Shown in pieces: positions 37,933-46,474 of a stretch of DNA of 64,000 nucleotides (positions are counted from its first letter, which is position 1; each line of letters starts with the position of its first letter). The stretch lies in contig JAJEHL010000050.1 of NCBI GenBank assembly GCA_022823725.1, positions 86,751-150,750 of the forward strand. The letters run 5' to 3'. The notes below the pieces were generated by a model. That model was not told the DNA's origin, did not search any database, and saw only the letters and a program-made list of their open reading frames with translations. The DNA comes from Candidatus Latescibacterota bacterium (lineage in GTDB: Bacteria > Latescibacterota > UBA2968). Made by a program: the position numbers and the translations under genes.

Positions 37933-38655
37933 CTAAATGTATTGATATTCTTTCATCGCGGGATGTAAAAACTCAAAATCATGGACGCCATCATCGGTTT
38001 TCCACCTGTCCACGGAATCGGGACGCACGATTACTTTGCCCAATGGAAATCCGAGAAATTCCTCTACCCGCGCAAATGTCTCATCCTGATTTAATATCGC
38101 ATCCTCAAATCGCACGGTGATACAGTGTTTGGGCTCGGGTGTGGATTTCATGATTTCATACTGGTACAGCCAGGAGATTGCCCGCCGCTCGCGTATGTCA
38201 TCTGTTTGCGGATATGGAATATCGAAATCGTTCAAATCATCTGTTTTGTGTCCACTTAAGATGCAGTCGCGGGGATCGCGCACCCAGTGAATGTATTTTG
38301 CATCGGGAAACATGCGTACAATCCATGGATAGACCAGTGTGGTTTCGGGTAATTTCCATCCGTAGTTCTCGTAGCGTTTTCTGGGGGGAAGCACGTCTTG
38401 CAAATAGGTTTCGACCAGGTGGATGAACTCGGGATCGATGTCCATGGTGTGCAAGGCATCAAAATCCCACGATAGGTCGCCATTCCATTTTACGTATTTT
38501 GCCATTACGCGGCACGCATCATAAAGCGCCTGGGGGGGCATTTTATCGCCCGATGCATTGATCAAGCGTCCCATGTACATACCGCTGGCATAGAGTGTGT
38601 GCGAGATTAACCGCGTGCCCGAATGTCCGCGTCCGATAACTGTGATTAACGACAA
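37933..38655 (-). CDS. sulfotransferase family protein
   Basis: 240 residues from a TTG start at 38655, supported by AAGGAGG 7 bases upstream. The 5'-phosphosulfate loop GRGHSGTRLI (residues 8-17) and the 3'-phosphate motif VRDPRDCILSGHK are visible, so it should bind PAPS and transfer sulfate. Soluble, no signal peptide. It sits between a TIM-barrel isomerase and the DHS-like gene. A sulfate-adding enzyme inside a degradative cluster in a sulfatase-rich region is unexpected. Confidence 0.85.
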   Translation of the reverse strand: MSLITVIGRGHSGTRLISHTLYASGMYMGRLINASGDKMPPQALYDACRVMAKYVKWNGDLSWDFDALHTMDIDPEFIHLVETYLQDVLPPRKRYENYGWKLPETTLVYPWIVRMFPDAKYIHWVRDPRDCILSGHKTDDLNDFDIPYPQTDDIRERRAISWLYQYEIMKSTPEPKHCITVRFEDAILNQDETFARVEEFLGFPLGKVIVRPDSVDRWKTDDGVHDFEFLHPAMKEYQYI

Positions 38656-38667
38656 GGTTCTACCTCC

Positions 38668-39465
38668 TTATAGTTTTTTTTCAAATTCATTTTTGATACG
38701 AATTTTGTCGGCTGCATTTCCAAATCCCAGGCTGAACCATCCTTCGTAGCCCATGGCGTTTAAGCGTTTGAAGAGCGCGTCAAAATCTATGGATCCTTCC
38801 CCCGGCACCAGGTGTATTTCATAATCGCCATTGTTGTCATTTACGCGTACCTGGCCGATGTTATTTACGCCAAATGCATCGAGAAATCCCGCCCAGCCCT
38901 CGGGCACGAGATGTCCGTGCGCGATGTTGAAAGCCCACTTGAAGTGATCGGATTGTATGGCTTCAAAAAACCATTGTGTCTCTTCGACATTGTGTGGCAA
39001 ATAGTGTATCTCGGCGTGTTCGGGTTCCAGATTGTGATTTTCAAAATAGATCGCTACATCGGTTTTTTCCGCGCGATTTACCAGTCGTTTCATGCGTTCT
39101 ATGGCAGCTTCGCGGCGCGGACCTGTATCGCCGAAGTGATAGCCCCCATGGCCGACGACCCAGCCGCATCCCAACTGGACCGCCAGATCAAAGTTGGCGT
39201 TCACATAGTCATTGACGGCCTCGGATAATATCGGTACGTATTCGGCATTGTTAATGGCGGAGGAGGGATGTACGCCGATTTGTACTGCGTGTTTTTCGCA
39301 CAGATCGCGAATGCGTTTTACGCGCGCATTATCAAAAGAGGCGAGATTATTTGGGGGCATATCGGCCTGAAAGTCGATGTAGCGAAATCCATTTTCTGCA
39401 CCCCATACAATGCCTTCTTCAAGGGGTATATTTTTGTCCATGTTGTATCCAAATCGTCCGCTCAC
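38668..39465 (-). CDS. sugar phosphate isomerase/epimerase-like TIM-barrel protein
   Basis: 265 residues from GTG 39465 (GGAGG 5 bases upstream); the longer TTG frame overlaps the hydrolase stop. AP_endonuc_2-type barrel with ligand-like residues in IYFENHNLEPEH, WAFNIAHGHLVPEG and IHLVPGEGSIDFDALF (the last a family hallmark). Low similarity by eye to the 29699-30535 paralogue apart from the fold pattern. Probable role in converting a sugar or polyol inside the operon. Confidence 0.83.
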   Translation of the reverse strand: MSGRFGYNMDKNIPLEEGIVWGAENGFRYIDFQADMPPNNLASFDNARVKRIRDLCEKHAVQIGVHPSSAINNAEYVPILSEAVNDYVNANFDLAVQLGCGWVVGHGGYHFGDTGPRREAAIERMKRLVNRAEKTDVAIYFENHNLEPEHAEIHYLPHNVEETQWFFEAIQSDHFKWAFNIAHGHLVPEGWAGFLDAFGVNNIGQVRVNDNNGDYEIHLVPGEGSIDFDALFKRLNAMGYEGWFSLGFGNAADKIRIKNEFEKKL

Positions 39466-39490
39466 TCTTGCCTCCAGTATGAAAAAATCA

Positions 39491-40690
39491 TTATCCAATC
39501 AGTGCCTGATACACCAGTGTCTTGAATTCAGCGCGAATGCGGTAGTAATTTGCGGGCATAAATTGCGTGAGCAATAACCCGACGAGTTCTTCTTCATAAT
39601 CGATCCAGAACGCAGTTGTTGCCGCACCTCCCCAGCGAAATGTTCCCACACTGCCGGGACCGCCAGCGGCTGCATCGAGCAAAATCGCGCCTCCCAATCC
39701 AAAACCTTCACCCGATAGATTTGCCAGTCCCAGAGAGATGGGCATCAATTCATCGGGCAAGTGGTTCATTGTCATCAGTTCAACGGTTTTGCGCCCCAAT
39801 AGCCGTACGCCGTGAAACGCGCCCCCATTGAGCATCATGTGGCAGAAGCGGATGTAATCAGAGGCTGTGGAGACCAATCCGCCGCCACCGGAAAAGAATT
39901 TTTGAGGGCTGGAAAATTTGCTGGTCGCCGGGTCGTCAATCACGCGAATCCCACCTTCTTGTGCCGGGCCGTAATTTGTTGCAAACCGATGTCCCTGTCC
40001 CTCGCGCACCCAAAATTCCGTGTCTTCCATGCCGAGTGGATCTAAAATTCGCTCTCTGAAGAATGTATTGAGAGGCATGCCGGAGACAACTTCGACAAAG
40101 TGCCCGAGCACATCGGTCGATACGCTGTAACGCCAGGCTGTACCCGGTTGGTTTGCCAGGGGTAGCGTTGCCAGTGTTTGTACCATTTGTTTTGTAGAAT
40201 GGTCTGGCCGATTAATTTTTGCCTGATTATACATTTGTTCGACGGGCGCATTGCCCATAAAGCCATACGTCAGCCCCGATGTGTGGGTCATCAAATGGCG
40301 AATTGTGATTTCTCGCTCCAGGTCCTCTGGTGGAGCGTCTGTACCCGCGAAGACTTGTACATCTTTTAATTCTGGAATAAAATCCGATACGGGATCGTCC
40401 AGTTGAAAAAGCCCCTCTTCAAAGAGCATCATGGCCGCGACAGTTGTGATGGGTTTGGTCATTGAATAAATCCGAAAGATCGTGTCGCGCGTTGTGGGGA
40501 CTTTTGTGTCTTGCGTTCCGAAACATGAAAAATGCGCGATTTTGCCCTGCCGACAAACCATCGTTATAATGCTGACCAATTTGTCTTCGTCGATATAGCG
40601 TTGCATCAGGTGATTGATGCGGTGCAGGCGCGTAGCTGATAGTCCCACATCTTCTGGAGCAACGGTGGGAAGCCCTGGATCACTGTTCAA
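39491..40690 (-). CDS. class C beta-lactamase-like serine hydrolase
   Basis: 399 residues from TTG 40690 with GGAG 7 bases upstream. S76-M-T-K79 is the SxxK nucleophile motif and a Tyr in WRYSVSTDVLG marks the second motif (Y-S-V rather than Y-x-N). The third motif region reads FRWGGAATTAFWID (W-G-G in place of K-T-G). This pattern fits esterase EstB-like or D-aminopeptidase-like members better than true beta-lactamases. No signal peptide. Third gene of the catabolic operon; likely hydrolyses an ester or lactone of its substrate (inference). Confidence 0.88.
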   Translation of the reverse strand: MNSDPGLPTVAPEDVGLSATRLHRINHLMQRYIDEDKLVSIITMVCRQGKIAHFSCFGTQDTKVPTTRDTIFRIYSMTKPITTVAAMMLFEEGLFQLDDPVSDFIPELKDVQVFAGTDAPPEDLEREITIRHLMTHTSGLTYGFMGNAPVEQMYNQAKINRPDHSTKQMVQTLATLPLANQPGTAWRYSVSTDVLGHFVEVVSGMPLNTFFRERILDPLGMEDTEFWVREGQGHRFATNYGPAQEGGIRVIDDPATSKFSSPQKFFSGGGGLVSTASDYIRFCHMMLNGGAFHGVRLLGRKTVELMTMNHLPDELMPISLGLANLSGEGFGLGGAILLDAAAGGPGSVGTFRWGGAATTAFWIDYEEELVGLLLTQFMPANYYRIRAEFKTLVYQALIG

Positions 40691-40725
40691 GATTTACTCC
40701 TTTCGACTAAAGTGTATATCGCTTT

Positions 40726-41874
40726 TCAATTCAGCCCGGACACCAGATCTGGCGGTATGGACGCGACGTGAATCTGGGGCTGTCCGCTCTGGTCGGATGT
40801 GAACACCAGCCACCGCATATCCGGAGAGGCGTAGGCGTGCGGATGCGCTTTTTTGACGAGAATTGAGGTGCGGGCGTCGCATACGACCGCATTTTTTCCC
40901 GTCTGGATGGATCCCAGTATGAGCTTGCCGGATCCCTGCCAGTCGTCGGCAAAAAAGTACTGGCCACACGGAGATGTCCCCAGGTGATTAAACCGGTACC
41001 CTCGCGAGACGATCCGGGGCGGTTCCTCAGCTTTTACGCCCAGGAGATTGCCCTTTTCGGGTGTGTAATCGCCTTCTGCAAAATACCATTCTTCGGGGCT
41101 GTGTAGCCCCCGGGCGTTTGGGGCACGGACCGTGAGCAATATCTCGTTGGTTCCCGCAATCCAGGCTTCGTGTCCCACGATGCTGGGTGTATAAGGTTCC
41201 CCCACCTGCAACCGCGTCACCTTTCCGCTCGGGATGTCCAGGAGAAATTCCGTGGCACCCTGCTCCCCAAAAATGATCGCTCTGGTACCGTCGGGCAGCA
41301 CCTTGCACCCCCGGTTGTGCTGTACCATAATCTGCTTGCCCCAGGTGGGCTCGAACTGGGTATGGGGGTTGCAAATATCTGGATCGGTGTGGATGAGATC
41401 TCGCGTGCCGGTCTTCAAATCCAGCAGTTCGATCCCGAACATCTGGGGTTCCAGGCTGAGGGTTACGCCGTAGGCATAGTAGCGCTCGTCGGGAGACACT
41501 GTGTCCATCCCTCGATGCTGAAAATCTTCGGGAAATTCGAAAATTACCTTCCATTCGCCCGTGGCGAGATCAACCCGCCGCAGTTCCAGGCATTTTCCCT
41601 CCCGAACGTGGCGGTAGTAAAAGATCCCGGTGTGGCTCATTCCTGGCGCTCGCAGTCCCTGTCCTATAACCTCGGACTTCCAGGTCCCGAATTCACAGGT
41701 CACATATTCGTTATAATTCGGGCCGAGTTTTGGATTTTGTCGTTCGTACACAAAAACCCGGGAGTCCGCCGAGCAATAGGGCTGTTCGCAGTAAATATTG
41801 GATTTTTCGAGTGGGTCATCGGTAATTTGATAGACGACAGCGCCGTTTGTCTCTTCTTCAAGTGTTTTAGCCAT
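40726..41874 (-). CDS. beta-propeller protein resembling oligogalacturonate lyase (PL22-like)
   Basis: 382 residues of repeated propeller blades (PYCSADSRVFVYER, TVSPDERYYAYGV, TSPCGQYFFADD, ASPDMRWLVFTSD). His residues in NPHTQFEPTW and in AHPHAYASPD (His344, His346) resemble the metal-binding His cluster of PL22 oligogalacturonate lyases, so a uronate-oligosaccharide lyase is plausible but not proven. No signal peptide. GGAG is 7 bases before the ATG. Follows the enolase-superfamily gene, a sensible partner for processing uronic-acid products. Confidence 0.72.
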   Translation of the reverse strand: MAKTLEEETNGAVVYQITDDPLEKSNIYCEQPYCSADSRVFVYERQNPKLGPNYNEYVTCEFGTWKSEVIGQGLRAPGMSHTGIFYYRHVREGKCLELRRVDLATGEWKVIFEFPEDFQHRGMDTVSPDERYYAYGVTLSLEPQMFGIELLDLKTGTRDLIHTDPDICNPHTQFEPTWGKQIMVQHNRGCKVLPDGTRAIIFGEQGATEFLLDIPSGKVTRLQVGEPYTPSIVGHEAWIAGTNEILLTVRAPNARGLHSPEEWYFAEGDYTPEKGNLLGVKAEEPPRIVSRGYRFNHLGTSPCGQYFFADDWQGSGKLILGSIQTGKNAVVCDARTSILVKKAHPHAYASPDMRWLVFTSDQSGQPQIHVASIPPDLVSGLN

Positions 41875-41924
41875 AGTCAGTCTCCTTTTCTTTCGTCCTC
41901 CTGGTCCCGGCGGTCAACGTCCTG

Positions 41925-43076
41925 TTATGGCTCAATTAGATTGTCGTTAATGTAGTCCCAGTTGAAATCAAATCCCAGACCCGGTAGCTGAGGGAGGATG
42001 ACGTTGCCGTCGTCATCCAGGGGATCTACAATGGAATTCAGATAGGGGGGTGGGGTTTCGTAGTCGAAGTCGGGGCGCAAGAGGCCGCGTTCGTAGTATT
42101 CACAGGTTGCTTCTGTTGTTGCGCCCAGGATTTGGCAGTTTGCCCATCCACCATAGTGCATTTCACACTGAATGCCGAAGGCCTGTGCCACATTCACCAT
42201 TTTGTAGGATCCCGTGATGCCGCCATAGTTGTGATCGATGCGCAGCATGTCAGATGCACCCTGGAGTACCCATTCGGCGCGTGTGAAGACGCCGCCGGGA
42301 ATGTGTTCTGGCGAGAGAATGGCGATGTCCAGTTCGCGGGTCAATCGCCGGTATGCTTCTGTTCGCGTTTCTACCATGGGGTGTTCGAGCCAGTAATAGT
42401 TCAGTTTTTCCAGTTCGCGACCGACCCACAAAGATTGTTCCAGGGTATAGACGCCGAAGGGGTCTAACATCAAGACCATGTCGTCGCCGACAGCTTCGCG
42501 CACGGCTTTACATACTTCTATGTCTTCTTTGGGAAATCCGGGCACCTGTGGGGCAGGTTCCCAGGTGTGTGGGTTCCAGCAGATGTATGCGTGAACTTTG
42601 TAGGCTTTGTATCCCTGTTTTTTGCACTCGAGAGCATGTTCGGCATAATCTTCTGGTTTGCCGATGTTGGGATAGGTGCTGGCATAAGCTTTTACTTTGT
42701 CGCGAGCACCGCCGAGGATTTTGTGTACGGGCAGGTCAACCATTCTGCCGAGCAGGTCCCAAAGGGCGCAATCGACTGCGCCCATAACATGCTCGGGCAA
42801 GCTGTGGCCGAAAGTGACGAGCTGGTCCATCCAGTTCCAGATGGTTTCACGCGCAAGAGGGTCTTCGCCGATCAACATGCGCTTGATCGGGCCTTCGAGG
42901 TATCGGCGGTCGCCACCGAACATATACCCTTCGAGGCCTTCATCTGTTACGATTTTGAAGATCGAGCTTGCGGACTCTTTTTGCTCTTCTCCCCAGATGC
43001 CGTAGCCCCACTTACTCGGTCGGGTTCTGCCGCCTGGCACGCGGAATGTAATCACTTCGATGTCTGTAATTTTCAT
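41925..43076 (-). CDS. enolase-superfamily enzyme (mandelate racemase/muconate lactonizing type)
   Basis: 383 residues: capping domain, barrel ligands in LMLDPFG (Asp), YWLEHPM (Glu) and LSPEHI (Glu), K-x-H on strand 2 (YKVHAYICW), and His in RIDHNYGG and CEMHYGG. The K-x-H plus late His set resembles acid-sugar dehydratases; the substrate is open. It leads the catabolic operon. It shares the K-x-H feature with the 18377 paralogue but differs widely elsewhere. Upstream, TTGATT...TAATTT could be a weak promoter. Confidence 0.9.
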   Translation of the reverse strand: MKITDIEVITFRVPGGRTRPSKWGYGIWGEEQKESASSIFKIVTDEGLEGYMFGGDRRYLEGPIKRMLIGEDPLARETIWNWMDQLVTFGHSLPEHVMGAVDCALWDLLGRMVDLPVHKILGGARDKVKAYASTYPNIGKPEDYAEHALECKKQGYKAYKVHAYICWNPHTWEPAPQVPGFPKEDIEVCKAVREAVGDDMVLMLDPFGVYTLEQSLWVGRELEKLNYYWLEHPMVETRTEAYRRLTRELDIAILSPEHIPGGVFTRAEWVLQGASDMLRIDHNYGGITGSYKMVNVAQAFGIQCEMHYGGWANCQILGATTEATCEYYERGLLRPDFDYETPPPYLNSIVDPLDDDGNVILPQLPGLGFDFNWDYINDNLIEP

Positions 43077-43232
43077 GGGGTCCTCAATTCAAAAGACGGA
43101 AAGGAATACAGATTATTCGCGATGTTTCAAATTAGCTTCTTATACTCAAAAATCAAGGGTAGATTAACCCGTTTTAGATGTTGTTACGATTAATTGACAC
43201 CGTCATAGGTAGCAACCACTTTGAAGCTTGAC

Positions 43233-43248
43233 TGGACTTGACCTGTTT
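43233..43248 (+). mobile_element. relic of an IS3-like terminal repeat
   Basis: 15 of 16 bases identical to the tip at 63861-63876, pointing rightward. Similarity ends right after the TTT, so this may be the opposite end of such an element or a heavily decayed copy. Confidence 0.5.
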
Positions 43249-43402
43249 TTTTGGATAAACAAATTACAAGGATTATCGCTTTGCGCTTCAAATCACGGAG
43301 TCTTATTGTTCGTTTCGTGGCGGGAATCTATGGGATGATACTTTTTCTTGTGGGGCTGTGTCCAAAGCAGAAATTTAAGGCAATTGTCCAAATGGGAAAG
43401 AT

Positions 43403-43433
43403 AAATGCCTGGTTAAACAATAACCAGGCATTT
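43403..43433. terminator. hairpin, possible bidirectional terminator
   Basis: 13-bp perfect stem (43403-43415 with 43421-43433) with loop AACAA. Only moderately T-rich on either side. It could end the vapBC-like transcript on the minus strand. Confidence 0.5.
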
Positions 43434-43588
43434 GTATTTATGAGGCGTATGTCTGATATTTAACCGAGCAAATTCTCACTTGCCCGGCTGTGATGTACTC
43501 AATACTTTTGGTCACTATCCTACATAATTCCCCAATTTTCGGAGATATAGGCAAATCGTAGCAGATTCTCAGGTCAAGGGGTTCCCGA

Positions 43589-44074
43589 TTATGATTGCCC
43601 ATCTTCTTGGTGTTGTTCAGGATCATCATCTTCCGTTTGAGCTGCCAACATCAGATCATTAAGCACGGCCGCTGGAATGCAGGTTGTTATGATATCGGTC
43701 AGTCTGGTCAAGTGTTCATTGTCCAACGTGATTAGCGTTGATGCAGCCTGCTTAGCCACAGCGGCATAAACTGCATCTGCCCCACGTAAACCGTGCTGAG
43801 CGGCCAATGTCTGAGCCAAGTGCGCGTACGACTTGTCAAGCGGTGCAAAGGTCACATTGGGCAAACGAGATAGGGAGGCGGCAAAAGCTTCAGCCTGAGC
43901 ATGGTCGCCGCGCGTCCGGCTAATTGCACCCGCGACCTCTACAAGCACCAGGTTGGGTAGAATGATGGATGCGCCCCGAGCATGCAACAAGCCAAGAACC
44001 TTTCGACTGATTTCGTGACCGGGTTCACGCTGGTCAAATCCATTCACCCAGACGCTGGCATCAATAGTGTACAT
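43589..44074 (-). CDS. vapC: PIN-domain toxin (VapC-like)
   Basis: 161 residues. Acidic active-site residues are recognisable: Asp5 in TIDASVWV, Glu in LVLVEVAGAI, and Asp in LRGADAVYAAVA, with TLITLDNEHL as the fourth site. Probable RNase cleaving tRNA or rRNA. Its ATG shares one base with the TAA of the upstream gene (TAATG), typical of vapBC. The C-terminal tail is extended and acidic (EDDDPEQHQEDG), longer than usual. Confidence 0.88.
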   Translation of the reverse strand: MYTIDASVWVNGFDQREPGHEISRKVLGLLHARGASIILPNLVLVEVAGAISRTRGDHAQAEAFAASLSRLPNVTFAPLDKSYAHLAQTLAAQHGLRGADAVYAAVAKQAASTLITLDNEHLTRLTDIITTCIPAAVLNDLMLAAQTEDDDPEQHQEDGQS

Positions 44075-44328
44075 TATCCTTTACCCCGCATTGACAAAAC
44101 AGCCGATGTCAATGTCTCTACGTCTGGCGTGTCGCACTCAGCCAGTGTATCTCCGATCTGAAAAAATTCCTGCCATGCCTGGTCCGAAGCATCAGCCAAG
44201 GAATTTACATCCTTTTCCTTTTGCATCTGAGGAGTACTTTGGGACTTTTTAAGTTGCCAACTCTTAATGAGTTTCTGAAGATATTTCACCTTATCCTCTG
44301 GCAATCCTAATACGTTGAGCATTTTCAT
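44074..44328 (-). CDS. putative antitoxin of the PIN toxin
   Basis: 84 residues from ATG 44328 behind GGGAGG; the frame extends upstream without a ribosome site. No clear AbrB, RHH or Phd/YefM motif is visible; the middle is Lys/Gln-rich and the C-terminus acidic. The assignment rests on the TAATG coupling to the PIN gene and its size. It could belong to an unusual antitoxin family. Confidence 0.68.
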   Translation of the reverse strand: MKMLNVLGLPEDKVKYLQKLIKSWQLKKSQSTPQMQKEKDVNSLADASDQAWQEFFQIGDTLAECDTPDVETLTSAVLSMRGKG

Positions 44329-44466
44329 ATTGACCTCCCAACTTCCAGTAAATGACCATCTCTGGGTTAGCCATATCTCAAGTGGTATGGTGGTGTTAGA
44401 CAACTAACTGAATTTACGGTAATTCAATCCGTTGTCAATTTGTAATATGTTGGAGCGAAGGGAAAC

Positions 44467-44504
44467 AAAAAGGGGCTACGCATCAATTTACGTAACCCCT
44501 TTTT
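44467..44504 (-). terminator. intrinsic terminator after tRNA-Val
   Basis: Stem 44504-44491 with 44480-44467 (one mismatch), T-rich on the minus side, beginning 8 bases after the encoded CCA end of the tRNA. It closes the ffh-to-tRNA operon. Confidence 0.85.
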
Positions 44505-44511
44505 GTGTTTA

Positions 44512-44588
44512 TGGTGGGCGATACTGGATTCGAACCAGTGACCTCCTGCTTGTAAGGCAGGCGCTCTAACCAACTGAGCTAACCGCCC
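44512..44588 (-). tRNA. tRNA-Val (anticodon UAC)
   Basis: 77 nt with encoded 3' CCA. The acceptor pairs GGGCGGT with ATCGCCC, the D arm is TTAGCTCAGTTGGTTAGAG, the anticodon loop CTTACAA gives anticodon UAC, and the T arm carries GGTTCGAATCC. It lies 12 bases after the small membrane protein gene and just before a terminator, so it is probably processed from the ribosomal operon transcript. Confidence 0.97.
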
Positions 44589-44600
44589 GGATAATAAACC

Positions 44601-44855
44601 CTATCTCACATCGGTTGATGGCTCCTCTTCTTTCTGTCTGCTGAGCAGGGCTATTGGGATGAATACGCAGTAACCGAGCACGAGCAGCAGCGGGGCAAGC
44701 GTGAGCGACATAAAACCATCAACGGGTGGTAGGGAGAGAAAAACATAGCCCAGTGCAATGGTGACAAGCCCCAGCCCAAAAAGCCATATATTCCGTTCCG
44801 CATAGGGCAGCTTTTGTCGGGGTTTGGGACGTTGTCTCGCTCTGCGAGGAGGCAT
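44601..44855 (-). CDS. small two-helix membrane protein, function unknown
   Basis: 84 residues from ATG 44855. A basic N-terminus (PPRRARQRPKPRQK) is followed by two hydrophobic helices (NIWLFGLGLVTIALGYVFLSL and LTLAPLLLVLGYCVFIPIALL). Resembles DUF3098-like small membrane proteins but the match is not certain. It starts 10 bases after rplS and is the last protein gene of the operon. The longer frame overlaps rplS. Confidence 0.75.
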   Translation of the reverse strand: MPPRRARQRPKPRQKLPYAERNIWLFGLGLVTIALGYVFLSLPPVDGFMSLTLAPLLLVLGYCVFIPIALLSRQKEEEPSTDVR

Positions 44856-44865
44856 AATAGAATTC

Positions 44866-45213
44866 CTATCGACGCTCTGTAATGCGGGCAGCACGGCCGC
44901 GCAGATCGCGCAGGTAATAAATTTTTGATCGCCGTACTTTACCGCGACGCAGCACTTCTATTTTAGCTATGCGAGGCGTGTGCAGTGGAAAGATGCGCTC
45001 TACCCCAACGCCACCCGTGCTAATTTTGCGAACCGTAAATGTCGCGTGAATACCCGGTCCTCGGCGCTGGATGACCACACCCTCAAAAAGCTGGATGCGT
45101 TCTTTTTCGCCTTCTACCACACGGACATGCACGCGCACGGTATCGCCAGCTTCAAACTTGGGCACATCATCGCGCAGTTGTGCTTCGGAAACAGATTTCA
45201 AAATGGCATCCAT
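44866..45213 (-). CDS. rplS: 50S ribosomal protein L19
   Basis: 115 residues, full length for L19, with [51 protein letters not shown] and [15 protein letters not shown]. Binds at the 30S-50S interface. Follows trmD with a 44-base gap, the standard rpsP-rimM-trmD-rplS order. Confidence 0.98.
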   Translation of the reverse strand: MDAILKSVSEAQLRDDVPKFEAGDTVRVHVRVVEGEKERIQLFEGVVIQRRGPGIHATFTVRKISTGGVGVERIFPLHTPRIAKIEVLRRGKVRRSKIYYLRDLRGRAARITERR

Positions 45214-45257
45214 GATTTACATACTCCTGAAAAAAATGAAAGTTCAAACAAAATTGG

Positions 45258-45923
45258 TTATTCCAACAGATCGGGGCGTCGCTCAAGCGTGCGTTGTCGC
45301 GCGTTGTCGCGCCGCCATTGCGCGACTTTTTTGTGATCTCCGCTGAGCAATGCCTCTGGCACGGTCAGGCCTTCAAATTCACGAGGTCGCGTGTACCACG
45401 CACAATCCAACAGGCCATTTTGAAACGAGTCTTCGAGTGCTGACTCGGCATTGCCAATGGCACCGGGAATCAACCGAATCAACGCATCGATCAAAATGAG
45501 GGCGGGCAATTCGCCGCCGCTGAGTACATAATCACCAATTGAAATTTCATCATCGACATAGTTTTCGCGAACGCGCTCATCAATGCCGCGATAGTGACCG
45601 CACAACAATACGAGATGATCCGATAAAGACAATTCATTAGCCACAGATTGCGTCAATAGCCGGCCTTGAGGCGTGAGAAAAATCACGCGACCACCTGCGG
45701 GGAGTGTTTCTATCGCGCGTGCAATGGGTTCGGGTTTGAAGATCATCCCCGCGCCACCGCCATAAGGCGTATCGTCGATTGTTTTGTGCTTGTCGTCTGC
45801 GTGGTCTCGAAGGTCGTGCGCCAAAACGTCAATCAATCCCGCATCAATGGCGCGTCGCGGAATACTGTACTTCAGTACATCCCGAATCAAATCGGGAAAA
45901 ATTGTGATCACGTCTATTCGCAT
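45258..45923 (-). CDS. trmD: tRNA (guanine-N1)-methyltransferase
   Basis: 221 residues. SAM-dependent m1G37 methylation of tRNAs that prevents frameshifting. MRIDVITIFPDLI, GGGAGMIFKPEPI, LLCGHYRGIDERV and ISIGDYVLSGGELPAL are all present. ATG 45923 preferred over the adjoining GTG 45926. It starts 14 bases after rimM. Slightly short at the C-terminus, ending RTLERRPDLLE, but within the family range. Confidence 0.97.
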   Translation of the reverse strand: MRIDVITIFPDLIRDVLKYSIPRRAIDAGLIDVLAHDLRDHADDKHKTIDDTPYGGGAGMIFKPEPIARAIETLPAGGRVIFLTPQGRLLTQSVANELSLSDHLVLLCGHYRGIDERVRENYVDDEISIGDYVLSGGELPALILIDALIRLIPGAIGNAESALEDSFQNGLLDCAWYTRPREFEGLTVPEALLSGDHKKVAQWRRDNARQRTLERRPDLLE

Positions 45924-45937
45924 CACAGGTGGTCGTC

Positions 45938-46471
45938 CTACAAAAGTCCTTCGATTTCCTGAACGACAATTTTGCCAGCTTTTTGATCCACGCGGACAAT
46001 CTCGCGCACGGCCGGGATCAATACGTCTTCGCCATTGCGATCCACCACATACACATCGTTGGCCGGATACGACAAGACTTCTACGACATGGCCCACCATT
46101 GCGCCGGATGCTGTTTCAACTGGCAATCCCTCGAGTTCAAAAACGTAAAACGAATTGTCGGGCAAGGGATGCACAGCATCGCGAGCTACTAAAATGAAGT
46201 GCTCGCGCAATCGCCTCACATGCTCAGGGGTATCAATGTCTTGAAATTTGATTGCCAGGCGAGAACCATAAGTGCGTACATAAGCCACATTCAATACAGA
46301 ATATGTGCCATCGGGCGCTTCGACTCGCACAGAGTCCAAATCGTCAAATCGTTGCGGGAAATCGGTCAGCGGTAGCAGAAAAGCTTCACCCTGAATGCCC
46401 CGGGGTTTCATAATTTTGCCAACCGTGATAAAGCCTGTGTTGGAGCGATTTAATTCAGTATCCGGCTCCAA
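45938..46471 (-). CDS. rimM: ribosome maturation factor RimM
   Basis: 177 residues with the N-terminal beta-barrel (FITVGKIMKPRGIQGEAF) and C-terminal PRC-barrel domain (NSFYVFELEGLPVET, DVLIPAVREIVRVDQKAGKIVV). Assists 30S 3' domain assembly. TTG start at 46471 with GAGGAA upstream; the stretch before GFITVG is longer than usual, so a later start is possible. Begins 3 bases after rpsP. Confidence 0.95.
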   Translation of the reverse strand: MEPDTELNRSNTGFITVGKIMKPRGIQGEAFLLPLTDFPQRFDDLDSVRVEAPDGTYSVLNVAYVRTYGSRLAIKFQDIDTPEHVRRLREHFILVARDAVHPLPDNSFYVFELEGLPVETASGAMVGHVVEVLSYPANDVYVVDRNGEDVLIPAVREIVRVDQKAGKIVVQEIEGLL

Positions 46472-46474
46472 GAC

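Larger units (their letters stand above)
43077..43588. other. intergenic region with IS relic and hairpin
   Basis: Holds the IS-end relic at 43233-43248 and the hairpin at 43403-43433. A 70-codon plus-strand frame (43251-43463) has a TTG start, no ribosome site and no family resemblance, so I do not call it. Confidence 0.5.

Noticed and set aside
37356..38120. 254-codon plus-strand frame over the DHS-like and sulfotransferase genes
   Set aside because: Antisense to two genes with clear family motifs and starts in the middle of them; no plausible product.
43251..43463. Possible 70-residue plus-strand protein with a hydrophobic helix
   Set aside because: TTG start without Shine-Dalgarno, overlaps the IS relic border and hairpin, no family resemblance.
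44024..44036. GGTCAAATCCA resembling the IS tip
   Set aside because: Two or more mismatches to the 16-base tip and inside the conserved PIN-domain coding region; likely chance.
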